In this document: positions 34,183-43,655 of the stretch, piece by piece
Layout: every line of letters begins with the position of its first letter
Numbering within the stretch: position 1 is the first letter of the stretch
NCBI GenBank assembly: GCA_028285035.1
Contig: JANQQF010000030.1
Span: 1-64,000 of the forward strand
DNA: 64,000 bases
Direction: 5' to 3'
Source of the DNA: Phycisphaerae bacterium
Lineage (GTDB): Bacteria; Chloroflexota; Anaerolineae; 4572-78; J111
Position numbers and translations under genes: made by a program
Notes under the pieces: model-generated
Seen by the model: the letters and a program-made list of their open reading frames with translations, nothing else
The model's database searches: none
What the model was told of the DNA's origin: nothing

Positions 34183-35483
34183 TGAGTGGAAAAATCATAC
34201 TTTGGATTTTAGGGACCTTGGGGCTTATATTCTTAGCCATCATCCCCTTTGCTTACGATATCTTTCCCTTTCTTCCGCCTGGATTGGTGAATGACTATAC
34301 CTTGCACGTTCTAATCGTGAGCTTTTATTATGCGGTGCTGGCCTCAAGCTGGTCTTTGTTGATGGGCTACGCCGGACAGTTCTCCTTCGCGCATATGGCC
34401 TTTGCTGGACTAGCTGCCTATACGAGCGGGATGATGGGCCGATTTTGGGGCACGGGGCCTTGGATGGGCATTGTTGCGGGCACGATTATGGCGGGTATAT
34501 TCGGTTTGATTATCGGTCTTTTGGTGCTTCGTTTGCGTAGCACCTATCTGGCCCTCTTTACGATCGCCTTTGCCGAAATTTTGCGACTGATTATCAACGC
34601 CGAAAAAGATTTGACAGGCGGGGGGAATGGCTTGCAAATCTCGCCGCTCTTCCCTAATGGTGTTGACCTAGGCTTTCAATATTTTGATAGTGTTGACAAG
34701 ATTCCCCCCTACTTTGTTATGCTTTTCTTAATGATAGCGCTCATTGCCTTTATGTCTTGGCTGGCGAGTACCGAATTTGGTCTATTTTTGCGAGCTATTC
34801 GGGAGGACGAGGAAGCAGCGGCAGCCTTGGGAGTTAATGTTATTCGTTACAAGGTGTTGGTCTTTGTGATCACTAGCATGGTGGTTGGGTTGGTTGGTGC
34901 GGTCCGAGGTCACTACATTTTGATTTTGTCCCCTAATGATATGATCATCCTTTGGATGAGTTTGGTTATCACGATGGCTGTTCTCGGCGGCATCGAAAGC
35001 TTGGTTGCCTCGGCGATTGGTGGTATTGTCATTTTTGTTGTCCTTGAATATTTACGAGAAAATTTTGCGATCGCATCAATTATGACCGTGGCCTTGACCC
35101 TGATAATAGCTATGATTTTGTATCAAATTGTTGATTTTGCGGTCAAGCGTTCTGGCAATGTTCTCAAAAGTGCCCAACAAACGATTTTGGCGATTGTGGT
35201 GGCTGTGGTTGGCTATGGCATTGCGACCGTGATTGCTGACCCGGTAACGACTGGTATCTCCTTTGGCCTGTATGATTTAACAGGCAGTCTGTTGCCAGAG
35301 CAAATCGATATGAGTGATTGGCGGCTTGTGATCTTTGGGTTAGCCTTGATGTTAACCCTCCGTTTCTACCAGAATGGCCTGCTTTACCCCATCATTCAAA
35401 GTGTATCGCGAGTCGGTTCACTGTCTGAGACCGTCGCAAAACGAGATGCGGCTCGTGCCGCCGCAGAAGGCGAGGCAGCCTAA
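34182..35483 (+). CDS. livM: Branched-chain amino acid ABC permease LivM-like
   Basis: 433 residues with about ten membrane segments. Core marks: AVLASSWSLLMGYAGQFSFA, LRLRSTYLALFTIAFAEILR, and the docking loop FLRAIREDEEAAAALGVN. The C-terminal 110 residues (after the core at about 320) add membrane helices and a short charged tail. Overlaps livH-like and livG-like genes by one base each (TAATG). Confidence 0.95.
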   Translation: MSGKIILWILGTLGLIFLAIIPFAYDIFPFLPPGLVNDYTLHVLIVSFYYAVLASSWSLLMGYAGQFSFAHMAFAGLAAYTSGMMGRFWGTGPWMGIVAGTIMAGIFGLIIGLLVLRLRSTYLALFTIAFAEILRLIINAEKDLTGGGNGLQISPLFPNGVDLGFQYFDSVDKIPPYFVMLFLMIALIAFMSWLASTEFGLFLRAIREDEEAAAALGVNVIRYKVLVFVITSMVVGLVGAVRGHYILILSPNDMIILWMSLVITMAVLGGIESLVASAIGGIVIFVVLEYLRENFAIASIMTVALTLIIAMILYQIVDFAVKRSGNVLKSAQQTILAIVVAVVGYGIATVIADPVTTGISFGLYDLTGSLLPEQIDMSDWRLVIFGLALMLTLRFYQNGLLYPIIQSVSRVGSLSETVAKRDAARAAAEGEAA

Positions 35484-36271
35484 TGAGCGAAATTCATTTG
35501 CAAGTGAACAACTTGTCTAAAAATTTTGGTGGTTTGCGGGCCGTGCGCGATGTCACCTTTGAGGTGAACGGGCCGGAGCTTATCGGGATGATTGGCCCGA
35601 ACGGGGCGGGTAAAACCACCTTGACCAACCTCCTGGATGGGGCCTTGGTTCCCTCCAGCGGCACTGTTTATCTCAACGGGGTGCGGATTGATGGCAACAA
35701 GCCATACCAGATTGCCCGGGTTGGTTTGGGCCGAACCTTCCAGGTGACTCGCTCTTTTCGTCGGATGACGGTTTTAGAAAACCTGCTGGTACCAGGGATG
35801 GCGATGCATTCCAACTCCAATCGCAAGGAGCAGGAAGAAAAAGCCTGGGATGTCCTCAAATTTCTGACGTTTGAGCATTTGGCGAATGACTATGCCCGAA
35901 GCTTATCGGGGGGACAGCAAAAGCTGCTTGAGTTGGGCCGTTTGCTGATGCTCGATCCCAACATCATCATTTTGGATGAGCCATTTGCTGGGGTCCACCC
36001 GCGCTTGATGGAGAAGATTTACGAATATATTACAACGGTCAATGCGCAAGGCAAAGCCTTTATTTTGATTAGCCACGATATGGACACGATTTTCACCTTG
36101 AGCAAACGTCTCTTGGTTCTCAATTTTGGGGCGCTTATCGCTGATGGTAAGCCTGATGAAGTGCGTAAGGACTCAGTAGTGATTGAGGCCTATCTCGGTG
36201 ATGATGAGGAAGAGTACGGCATGGATGTGGTGGATGTTCAGCAGATGATGGAAGGAGATGAGCGCTCATGA
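35483..36271 (+). CDS. livG: Branched-chain amino acid ABC transporter ATPase LivG-like
   Basis: 262 residues. Walker A GPNGAGKTTL (38-47), the LivG-specific GLGRTFQVTRSFRRMTVLEN, ABC signature LSGGQQKLLELGR, Walker B NIIILDEPFAGVHP and switch His in LISHDMD. One of the two ATPases that power LivHM. Four-base overlap (ATGA) with the next gene. Confidence 0.97.
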   Translation: MSEIHLQVNNLSKNFGGLRAVRDVTFEVNGPELIGMIGPNGAGKTTLTNLLDGALVPSSGTVYLNGVRIDGNKPYQIARVGLGRTFQVTRSFRRMTVLENLLVPGMAMHSNSNRKEQEEKAWDVLKFLTFEHLANDYARSLSGGQQKLLELGRLLMLDPNIIILDEPFAGVHPRLMEKIYEYITTVNAQGKAFILISHDMDTIFTLSKRLLVLNFGALIADGKPDEVRKDSVVIEAYLGDDEEEYGMDVVDVQQMMEGDERS

Positions 36272-37047
36272 CAACGACAGAACAAGATGCCCCGGCAATG
36301 TCAACTGAGAGTCGAAATCTGGATGCCAGGGAAGTGGGCCTTGAGGTGAAAGATTTATTCGTAGGTTATTATGAAGACCTCAATATCCTACAGGGCCTGA
36401 ACATCAAGGTGCAAAAGGCAAAAATCACAACAATTTTAGGGGCGAATGGGGTTGGAAAATCAACTCTACTTAAGGCGATCTATGGCTTCCTGCGCCCCAA
36501 TGCTGGCCAGGTATTGCTTGATGGTAATGAAGTTACGGGTGTACCTACACACGAATTAATCGATTTAGGTCTGGCTTATATTCCGCAGCATCCGGGCATC
36601 TTTCGATGGATGACGATTGAAGAAAATTTAGAGATGGGGGCGTTTACCTTCAAAAAGGATAAGGCTCGGATTCAGCGTAAAACTGAAGAAATCTATGAAA
36701 AATTTCCTGTTCTGAAGGAGCGGCGCAAATCATTGGCTGGTAAGCTTTCTGGTGGGCAGCAGCGGATGATTGAGGTGGGCCGTACCCTGATGACCGACCC
36801 TAAGGTGATGTTGGTGGATGAGCCGACCGCTGGTTTGGCTAAGTTACTTTCGGAAGAGGTTTATCAAATGTTGGCCGGTCTCCGTGACTCGGGCATCACC
36901 ATCTTGTTGGTCGATCAGGAAATCCGTCACGCTTTAAAGATCGCTGATTACGTTTATGTTCTCGAATTGGGCCGCAATAAATATGAAGGTTCGGTCGAAG
37001 CGTTTAGCAGCCCAGCGGACATCAAGAAAGCCTTCTGGGCACAGTAG
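36268..37047 (+). CDS. livF: Branched-chain amino acid ABC transporter ATPase LivF-like
   Basis: 259 residues. Walker A GANGVGKSTLLK (about 56-67), LGLAYIPQHPGIFRWMTIEEN, signature KLSGGQQRMIEVGR, Walker B VMLVDEPTAGLAK. The switch position reads LVDQEIRHAL: Gln-Glu replaces the usual His-type switch, a variation common in LivF proteins (VEQN). An N-terminal extension of about 25 residues is poorly conserved. Ends the coupled livHMGF set. Confidence 0.96.
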   Translation: MTTTEQDAPAMSTESRNLDAREVGLEVKDLFVGYYEDLNILQGLNIKVQKAKITTILGANGVGKSTLLKAIYGFLRPNAGQVLLDGNEVTGVPTHELIDLGLAYIPQHPGIFRWMTIEENLEMGAFTFKKDKARIQRKTEEIYEKFPVLKERRKSLAGKLSGGQQRMIEVGRTLMTDPKVMLVDEPTAGLAKLLSEEVYQMLAGLRDSGITILLVDQEIRHALKIADYVYVLELGRNKYEGSVEAFSSPADIKKAFWAQ

Positions 37048-37074
37048 ATTTTCCAAAATAAAAATTTGTAATAT

Positions 37075-37120
37075 AGTGCGTAGGATGTAGGGGCTGATGG
37101 CCATACTTACCCTACGCACT
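37075..37120. repeat. TAGTGCGTAGG inverted repeat
   Basis: AGTGCGTAGG at 37075-37084 and CCTACGCACT at 37111-37120, in the 93-base gap between the LivF-like gene and the acyltransferase-like gene. Member of the TAGTGCGTAG family. Confidence 0.75.
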
Positions 37121-37140
37121 CACTTTTTACAGAGAATCCT

Positions 37141-38187
37141 ATGACGCACAATTTAAAGCAGTTACAAGTACGAGGAACCTACTTCGAAGTAGGACAGGCA
37201 ATTGGTCAGCATTGCGCCGAGCAAATCCATGCTTCGCTCGATAGCTATCCCTTTTTTCAGCAAGAACTGATACCCTATCATCGCTCTGAGGCAGGGCAAC
37301 TTCGATATGAGCAATTTTTGGAGCTGAATCAGGCCCAGTATCCAGAATATATTGCCGAATTGGAAGGCTTGGCTAATGGGGCGCAACGGCCATTTGAGGA
37401 GCTTTTTCTGCTCAACCTGCGGGGGGAGTATCGTGATTTTTTCCATCAATTTCAGTCCCACGGCTGTGCGGATTGTGCTGTTGTAACGGATGAACTGGCG
37501 ATGATCGGGCACAATGAGGATGCAGCCCCAGAATTTGCGGGACAAATGTATCTGGTCCAGGCGGATATTCCGGACAAGCCTGAATTTACGGCCTTGACCT
37601 ATCCTGGCTTTCTTTGTGGCAATGCGTTTGGTTTTAATGATCGGGGTATCTGTTTTGCCGTTGATAACGTTCGCCCACTTTCCTCTGAACCTGGCTTGGC
37701 CCGTCATTTTGTGGCTCGATCCTTGCTTGAAGCTGAAACGCTCGATGATGCCATCATTCGGGTAACAATTGCCGATCAGGCTTCAGGATTCCACTACACG
37801 ATTGGCTCTGTGACCCGCCGTCGCGTAATTAGTGTTGAAACATCACCCACCAAGTATTCGATTTCCGAGATCGAGGATGGCTTTTTTCACGCCAATCACT
37901 ATTGTAGTCTGGAGAAAATTGAGCAAGTCGTTGATGAGTCGAGTGAAGCTCGCTTGAGTCGAGGCTTGGAACTCATTGAAAACAATCTGCCCACAATTCA
38001 AGCTGAGTTGCTGGCTATCTTGGGAGATCAATCGCATCCCACGCATCCAATTTATGGCTCCGAAACGACCCTTAACCCGCTACTAACCCACTTCATCGTG
38101 CTTTTTGATCTCGACCAAAGCCAAGCCCTCATCTATAACGGGCATCCCTCTGATGATGCAACCGAATGTATTGAGTTTTCGATTTAA
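37141..38187 (+). CDS. C45-family Ntn hydrolase (acyl-CoA:6-APA acyltransferase-like)
   Basis: 348 residues. Resembles the penicillin acyltransferase (peptidase C45) group: N-terminal RGTYFEVGQAIGQ, then the putative self-cleavage/nucleophile site SHGCADCAVV with Cys109 (a second Cys at 112), followed by IGHNEDAAPE and the strand YPGFLCGNAFGFNDRGI. Family enzymes self-process at the Cys and either hydrolyse or transfer acyl groups on amides. Transcribed with the Liv genes, an aminotransferase and a Rieske oxygenase, so it may cleave an imported amide or acyl-amino acid. No signal peptide, so cytoplasmic. Confidence 0.85.
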   Translation: MTHNLKQLQVRGTYFEVGQAIGQHCAEQIHASLDSYPFFQQELIPYHRSEAGQLRYEQFLELNQAQYPEYIAELEGLANGAQRPFEELFLLNLRGEYRDFFHQFQSHGCADCAVVTDELAMIGHNEDAAPEFAGQMYLVQADIPDKPEFTALTYPGFLCGNAFGFNDRGICFAVDNVRPLSSEPGLARHFVARSLLEAETLDDAIIRVTIADQASGFHYTIGSVTRRRVISVETSPTKYSISEIEDGFFHANHYCSLEKIEQVVDESSEARLSRGLELIENNLPTIQAELLAILGDQSHPTHPIYGSETTLNPLLTHFIVLFDLDQSQALIYNGHPSDDATECIEFSI

Positions 38188-38203
38188 TCAGCAAAAAAAT
38201 GAG

Positions 38204-39496
38204 ATGTCAATTAAACAACCCTTAAAACAATCCTCAACGCTGGCGATTAATACCAAAATCAATGCAATGATGGCTGCTGGGCAGCCTGTGTTTCATCTTG
38301 GTTTTGGGGAGGCTCGTTTTCCGGTGCATCCCAAAATTTTGGCTGCCTTTCGAGAAAACGCGACAGCCCGCTCTTATTTACCTGTGGCTGGGCTACCTGA
38401 ATTGCGAGAAAAAATTGCAATATACTATCAACACAAATTTCAAATTGGGGCTGCTGCCGATCAAATCATTGTGGGGAGCGGAAGCAAGAGCCTTCTCTTT
38501 GCCGCCCTGCAAGTATTGGAGGGTGATTTGCTCCTGCCGTCCCCCTCGTGGGTCAGTTACGATAAACAAGCCTACTTGATTGGCAAGGCGGTCAGTTGGA
38601 TTCCGACCGATCTTGCCAACAACTACTGTATGACCGCTTCAGATTTTCAGGCGGGTATTCAGGCGGCCAGAGGCTCTGGTCAATCTCCTGGTGTAATTGT
38701 CCTGAATACGCCCAACAATCCCTCTGGGGTGATGTACCCCCCTGAACTTCTGGCTGAACTCGCTGAGGTTGCCAAAGCTGAGAATATCATCATCATCAGT
38801 GATGAAATTTATGCCCAAACCGCCTACGGTGATGTGCCACATCAGTCGATTGCTACGATGTATCCTGAAGGGACGATTGTTACAGGGGGACTGAGTAAGC
38901 ATCTTTCGCTCGGTGGCTGGCGGTTGGGGATGGCGATTTTACCACCGACCGATTTTGGGAAGGCTATACATAGCAGCATGACGGCTGTGGCTAGCAATAT
39001 TTGGACTACCGCTGCGGCTCCAGTGCAATATGCAGCCTTGGTGGCTTATAGCGATGATCCGGAAATCGATGCCTATGTAGACACCTGCGCCACAATTCAC
39101 GGCTACGTTACGGGCTATCTGTACGAGCAATTCCAACAGATGAATGTGCCCTGCCCAAAGCCCTCTGGCGGGTTTTATCTCTACCCCGATTTTAGCCCGT
39201 GGCGAGCGGTATTAGCAGACCGCCACAATGTCCACACCAGCTTCGACCTAGCCAACTTTTTGCTTGATGAAGAGGGTATTGCCACCCTCCCTGGAGGCGA
39301 TTTTGGTGCGCCTGGCACGGCCTTGACCCTACGGATGGCTACCAGTTATCTCTATGCCTTGACGGATACCGAGGGCGATCAATTATTTGAGCTATTTGCC
39401 CAGAACTTGCCTCGCGATGAATTTTTGCAGGCCGCGTGTCCGAAAGTACTTGAAGTGGGCGAGCGGTTTAAGACGTTAGTTGAAGGTTTAAACTAA
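38204..39496 (+). CDS. PLP-dependent aminotransferase, class I/II
   Basis: About 430 residues from ATG 38204, chosen because it follows the preceding stop and begins the conserved MSIKQPLKQSSTLAINTK segment; the open frame reaches back into the previous gene. Fold-type-I marks: GFGEARFPVHPKI, VIVLNTPNNPSGVMY, SDEIYAQTAYG and the PLP lysine in GGLSKHLSLGGWRLGMA. It resembles the aspartate/tyrosine-type group. Seventeen bases after the acyltransferase-like gene, so in the same transcript. Confidence 0.92.
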   Translation: MSIKQPLKQSSTLAINTKINAMMAAGQPVFHLGFGEARFPVHPKILAAFRENATARSYLPVAGLPELREKIAIYYQHKFQIGAAADQIIVGSGSKSLLFAALQVLEGDLLLPSPSWVSYDKQAYLIGKAVSWIPTDLANNYCMTASDFQAGIQAARGSGQSPGVIVLNTPNNPSGVMYPPELLAELAEVAKAENIIIISDEIYAQTAYGDVPHQSIATMYPEGTIVTGGLSKHLSLGGWRLGMAILPPTDFGKAIHSSMTAVASNIWTTAAAPVQYAALVAYSDDPEIDAYVDTCATIHGYVTGYLYEQFQQMNVPCPKPSGGFYLYPDFSPWRAVLADRHNVHTSFDLANFLLDEEGIATLPGGDFGAPGTALTLRMATSYLYALTDTEGDQLFELFAQNLPRDEFLQAACPKVLEVGERFKTLVEGLN

Positions 39497-39508
39497 AAAG
39501 GCTCGGAT

Positions 39509-40477
39509 ATGATTGATGACCCAGTATTGATCAATGACTGGCATCCTGTGGCTAGTCTTGCCCAATTGAAACACCAGAATATTTTGGCTGTTCGTTTGTT
39601 AGGAGAAGATATCGTCATTTGGCAGACAGATGAACAGGTGTTGGCCTGGCAGGATTTATGCATCCATCGTGGCACCCGATTATCGCTTGGGACGGTCAAG
39701 GATGACGTGCTGGCCTGTCCTTATCATGGCTGGACTTATGATGCAACCGGGCGATGTATTCACATTCCCGCACATCCCGAGCAGACACCCCCTGAGAAAG
39801 CTCAAGCTAAATCATATCAGGCGAGAATTGGCTACGATTTAGTTTGGGTTTCACTGGGCGAACCAACTCATGATTTACCCTCTTTTCCCGAATGGGACAA
39901 AGATGAGTATCGCAAGCTGTTGTGTGGCCCGTATCCTGTTCAAGCGAGTGGACCACGCATTGTTGAGAATTTTTTGGATATCGCCCACTTTCCCTTTGTG
40001 CACGAAGGGATTTTGGGAGATCAGGCCCATCCTGAAATTGAGGATTATGAGGCTCAGATTGACCCCGAGGGCGTAATTGCTACGGGGGTGCGGGTGTATC
40101 AGCCCGACCCTTACGGTACCGGCCAAGGCGATACTGTGGCCTATACTTACAAAGCGCTACGACCACTAACGGCCTACCTCTTGAAAGAGTCGGTTGGCCC
40201 CAGCTTTTCCATTCTATTGATGATCACCCCCCACGAAACTGTTGAGAGTTCAGCTTGGATGTGGATGACGATGAATTATGGGCATGACATCCCGGCGGAT
40301 GAATTGATTGCTTGGCAAGATGAGATTTTCTCCCAAGACCAGCCCATTCTGGAGTCACAACGCCCCGAATTACTCCCGCTTGATCTGCAAGCCGAACTAC
40401 ACCTCCGTAGTGATCGATTAGCCATCGCCTATCGACAGTGGCTAAATGAACTGGGTTTGACGTTTGGGGCGGTGTAA
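39509..40477 (+). CDS. Rieske non-haem iron oxygenase, terminal oxygenase component
   Basis: 322 residues. The Rieske [2Fe-2S] site is CIH (Cys51, His53) and CPYHGW (Cys70, His73). The mononuclear iron motif is ENFLDIAHFPFVHEG with Asn154, Asp157, His160 and His165. Short size and the PaO/vanillate-demethylase-like layout (no beta subunit) suggest a single-subunit oxygenase acting on an aromatic or N-methyl compound. No reductase or ferredoxin gene is adjacent. AAAGG site; twelve bases after the aminotransferase. Confidence 0.92.
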   Translation: MIDDPVLINDWHPVASLAQLKHQNILAVRLLGEDIVIWQTDEQVLAWQDLCIHRGTRLSLGTVKDDVLACPYHGWTYDATGRCIHIPAHPEQTPPEKAQAKSYQARIGYDLVWVSLGEPTHDLPSFPEWDKDEYRKLLCGPYPVQASGPRIVENFLDIAHFPFVHEGILGDQAHPEIEDYEAQIDPEGVIATGVRVYQPDPYGTGQGDTVAYTYKALRPLTAYLLKESVGPSFSILLMITPHETVESSAWMWMTMNYGHDIPADELIAWQDEIFSQDQPILESQRPELLPLDLQAELHLRSDRLAIAYRQWLNELGLTFGAV

Positions 40478-40503
40478 TAAACCTAACTAACCGGAATACA
40501 AAG

Positions 40504-42042
40504 CTATGTTCCCCCAACCCTGCTCACTTCCCAAACAATTGTTGGTCGCGCTCCGAAATCTAATTCCCAGCCCGAATAATGAAATACTGGCTCAAAGCGA
40601 TAACCGTCTTGCTCAAATACTTGTTGATGGGCCATCTGCGGCCAGATCTGCCCGACAAATGTATAAGAAACGTCTTCCCATAAAATATAGCGGATGTTAT
40701 GTTTTTCAATGGCAGCTAGAGCGGTCGTAAGGGTACTATCCTTAAATCGTGCTTCGATTGGTAAAAGGAGGTCGGATGAAAAAAAACGATCTGGCTCCAG
40801 ATTGCTGTGATAGATGGCGAGCGGGGCATCGACCCAAAAATTATATTGATTGTCAACAGATGTAAGTTGGCCTAAATATTCACCTGCCGTTTTTTCTGGG
40901 GCAAGAATATACGCTCTATCAGAAAACTCGGGTAGTTGGTTAACCATTGAAGTCAGCAGCAACAAGGCGTAAGCCCCAATAGACATTGAGCGTAAGTCTC
41001 GATGACGAATGGCTGCAACGATCAATGTCCCGACTCCAACCAAGATAGGCAGGGTGATTAAGATGTATCGAGGATCTGGTCCTGGTAGATAGCCAGCAAT
41101 AAAACTTCGACCTAAGATCAACCAGTGAATTCCAAGCACGGTGACTAATAGCCATCCCTCTTTCGTAAAACGATAGCGCCATCTAAAAAAGGTGATGCCG
41201 GTCATTAGGATGATCAGGGCTACGCCCACTATCATCAGGGTTGGGTAAGCCTGATTTATGGTTCTCAGCAGGGTTTCTATGTTGACAAGCCTGATTCCAG
41301 CCCCTGTTTCAAATTGAGCATCCCAGGCGATTGCCTTAACATAGCGACTCCACCAACCCAATATGTGCCCAGTTCGATACCACGACCAAATGGCCCATCC
41401 TGCCAAGCCGAGTCCAATCCCGAAACCTAATCGCCAGACAGCGCCCCATTTCTTGTGCCATACTAGCCAGATCCCCATGCCTCCTAGAAACAAGGTGAGT
41501 TCGTGTCGAGTGAGGGTGCTGACTAGGGCGATGACAGGCAATAGGGTTAGTTGATCTTTTTGTATGGTTAGCAACAAAGCCAAGAGTAATACCCCCGCCA
41601 ACACTTCTGGCATGTTCATGTGACTATAAGCGATGTGCCAAGGAAGCATGGCTAAGGTGAGGCCGGCCCCTAGCCCAACCAGCCAATTTTTACTAACCTC
41701 ACACATCAACCAAGCCAGCAAGCCGCAAGCCAGGGTGCCTAACATCATGTTGGTAACGTGCGCAGGGAATAAATCGGATCGGTCCAATATAAACATCGCC
41801 AAAGAAATCAGATAGTGATAACTAGGGAGCCAGATCGTCTCCAACCCTTTGTAATCGGTGTATACCCACTGATTGGTTAGTGTTAACTGACTGATGAGCC
41901 AATGATGGTACGAGTCACCCCAAAAATCGGGACCCGCCCAATAGAGATGATAATATAGGCGTAGACCAAGGGCGACGATTAAAGATAAGATGATCACAAG
42001 CTGGATTTTCTGTTTTTGATTTAGTCCAAAAAGATCTAGCAA
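40504..42042 (-). CDS. Polytopic membrane glycosyltransferase-like protein (PMT/ArnT-type)
   Basis: About 512 residues. Around 11 membrane segments, with FWGDSYHHW just after the first helix, where GT-C/PMT-type enzymes carry their acidic catalytic residues, and a soluble C-terminal domain of about 130 residues outside the membrane. It probably transfers a sugar from a polyprenyl carrier to protein or lipid, but could be a non-catalytic relative. The TTG at 42042 is chosen as start since GAGAAGG lies just upstream; the longer frame begins with a GTG inside the terminator hairpin. Confidence 0.7.
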   Translation of the reverse strand: MLDLFGLNQKQKIQLVIILSLIVALGLRLYYHLYWAGPDFWGDSYHHWLISQLTLTNQWVYTDYKGLETIWLPSYHYLISLAMFILDRSDLFPAHVTNMMLGTLACGLLAWLMCEVSKNWLVGLGAGLTLAMLPWHIAYSHMNMPEVLAGVLLLALLLTIQKDQLTLLPVIALVSTLTRHELTLFLGGMGIWLVWHKKWGAVWRLGFGIGLGLAGWAIWSWYRTGHILGWWSRYVKAIAWDAQFETGAGIRLVNIETLLRTINQAYPTLMIVGVALIILMTGITFFRWRYRFTKEGWLLVTVLGIHWLILGRSFIAGYLPGPDPRYILITLPILVGVGTLIVAAIRHRDLRSMSIGAYALLLLTSMVNQLPEFSDRAYILAPEKTAGEYLGQLTSVDNQYNFWVDAPLAIYHSNLEPDRFFSSDLLLPIEARFKDSTLTTALAAIEKHNIRYILWEDVSYTFVGQIWPQMAHQQVFEQDGYRFEPVFHYSGWELDFGARPTIVWEVSRVGGT

Positions 42043-42090
42043 GGGTTTTACCTTCTCTAAAATAGAACCTGATAACAGCTTAAAAGAATA

Positions 42091-42120
42091 GCCCACGGTT
42101 TCTCTAAAGAAACTGTGGGC
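42091..42120 (-). terminator. Strong hairpin after the M23 peptidase gene
   Basis: GCCCAC-G-GTTTCT and AGAAAC-T-GTGGGC form a 12-base-pair stem with one mismatch and a CTAA loop. T-rich sequence flanks both sides (TATTCTTTT on the minus strand, CTGTTTTTC on the plus strand), so it may work in both directions; it most likely ends the FHA-M23 transcript. Confidence 0.75.
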
Positions 42121-42213
42121 CTGTTTTTCTTTATTCCAATAACTTTATGTCAGCATCCTGCAAACGTAAAGAGATGATAAAGTCAAATCGAGAAGGTAAC
42201 CAACCAGCCTATA

Positions 42214-43626
42214 TCACTCACCACCCTCTCCTTGGGGCGCATCACCTTCAGCCTCAGACTCTTCCGTTGCGGGTATATCCTCAGCAGGGGCTGTCGCTTC
42301 CGCTTCAGCCTCTGGGGTTGATGTTGGCGTTCTTGGCGGGGGAGGTGGCTCTGTTTGATCAAAGAGAATGAAGCTGGTCCTTGCACTCTCGACCGTGACA
42401 GGCAAGGTCAGACGGCGGCCATCGTACGACGTTTTGAGCAGATACTCGCCAGCGGGAACATCACTAAAGGTGAAGGTCTCGACAAAACTATCATCGGCAT
42501 TGACCTCGTTATCGGGGTAAGTAAAGGTTTGCCGCCAGAATTTTCCAGGCTCGCTGGCTCGATGAAGTGTGACCAATTGTTGGGGCACAAAGTAATCTTG
42601 ATAATCAATCACGCGCCCGGCGATAACCCCAAAACCACTGTCGGGAATAATCCACAAATCGGGATTTCGGGTATGCGAATACGTATTTGCCCCAGCTCGT
42701 ATTTCCAAATGCAGATGCGGTCCCAAGGCCACACCCAATTGACCCACCTCGGCGATAACCTCGCCCTGCCGCACAGGCTGCCCAACACTCACCCACAACT
42801 TTGAAACGTGCCCGTATAGACTGTAAACCGGCTGGTCATTCCATCGTTGATCGTGCTCAATGACAACGGCTTGTCCATAAAAATCGGGCCACGGACCGAG
42901 AATATTGTTTTCATCATCCAGCCCGGCATGGACAACAATGCCATCGCCAATAGCTATAATCGGTGTACCCTGTGGGTTCTGAATGTCAACGCCATAATGC
43001 CAAAAATATTGGCCGCGACCATTTGTGCCATAGGGGTAGTAGTAACTGCCCCAGGTGTTGTGGGCATCGGTAAAGGGGCGGGTGAACCAGAGGTGATCCT
43101 TGGCCTGGGCGTAGTCAGGAATGTCGGTTGGTACTAAAATTGTCCGAGGTACAGGTGTCGGGGTGATGGTTGGCGTCGGCGTATTGACTGGGGTGATGAC
43201 ATCCGTATCGGTAATCAAGGTGCTATCAGTCAACACGGGAGTTGTCACAATCGTGGTTGGTTCCAACGCAACTGTCGTTACGGTCAAAGCGGTCGTGTCT
43301 GTAATCGCTGGTGTGAATGTTGCGGTGGGTGGCGGGGGTGCAACAGTAGGTGTTTCCGTTTCAGTAGCGGTAGCGGTTGGTGTGTCGGTCGCTGTTGCTG
43401 TTTTGGTTGGCGTTGAGGTCCGAGTCGGCGTATCTGTTGGCGCACGAGTGAACGTTGCTGTTGAGGTATTTGTTACCTTTTTGGTTGGCGTTTTGGTCGG
43501 TGTGGCGGTGGCCGCAGTGGCAACTGATTGATTACGTTGATTGATGCCAATGATGACCAAGGCCCCAATCACCAAAACCACGCCAACAATCAGCCCAATT
43601 ACAGCTGGGGGAATTTTGTTAAACAT
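42214..43626 (-). CDS. Membrane-anchored M23 (LytM) metallopeptidase with Thr/Pro-rich stalk
   Basis: 470 residues. A membrane helix at about 8-28 is followed by a stalk of about 130 residues made of TPT/TATxT repeats, typical of surface-exposed Chloroflexota proteins. The M23 domain shows HYGVDIQNPQGTPIIAIGDG and HLHLEIRAG, which hold the zinc ligands His/Asp and the HxH pair. Beyond it lie a beta-rich domain with LHRASEPGKFW and an acidic Pro/Glu tail. It probably cuts cell-wall peptides or acts as an amidase activator. Thirty bases after the FHA gene, same strand. Confidence 0.9.
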   Translation of the reverse strand: MFNKIPPAVIGLIVGVVLVIGALVIIGINQRNQSVATAATATPTKTPTKKVTNTSTATFTRAPTDTPTRTSTPTKTATATDTPTATATETETPTVAPPPPTATFTPAITDTTALTVTTVALEPTTIVTTPVLTDSTLITDTDVITPVNTPTPTITPTPVPRTILVPTDIPDYAQAKDHLWFTRPFTDAHNTWGSYYYPYGTNGRGQYFWHYGVDIQNPQGTPIIAIGDGIVVHAGLDDENNILGPWPDFYGQAVVIEHDQRWNDQPVYSLYGHVSKLWVSVGQPVRQGEVIAEVGQLGVALGPHLHLEIRAGANTYSHTRNPDLWIIPDSGFGVIAGRVIDYQDYFVPQQLVTLHRASEPGKFWRQTFTYPDNEVNADDSFVETFTFSDVPAGEYLLKTSYDGRRLTLPVTVESARTSFILFDQTEPPPPPRTPTSTPEAEAEATAPAEDIPATEESEAEGDAPQGEGGE

Positions 43627-43655
43627 TTTATCAATCCGAGATCAGGGTCTGGTGT

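Noticed and set aside
42042..42096. GTG start of the glycosyltransferase-like gene at 42096
   Set aside because: It lies within the terminator hairpin; a TTG at 42042 has a GAGAAGG site.
43121..43531. Valine/glycine-rich open frame on the plus strand
   Set aside because: It is the antisense of the Thr/Pro repeat stalk of the M23 peptidase; low-complexity translation only.
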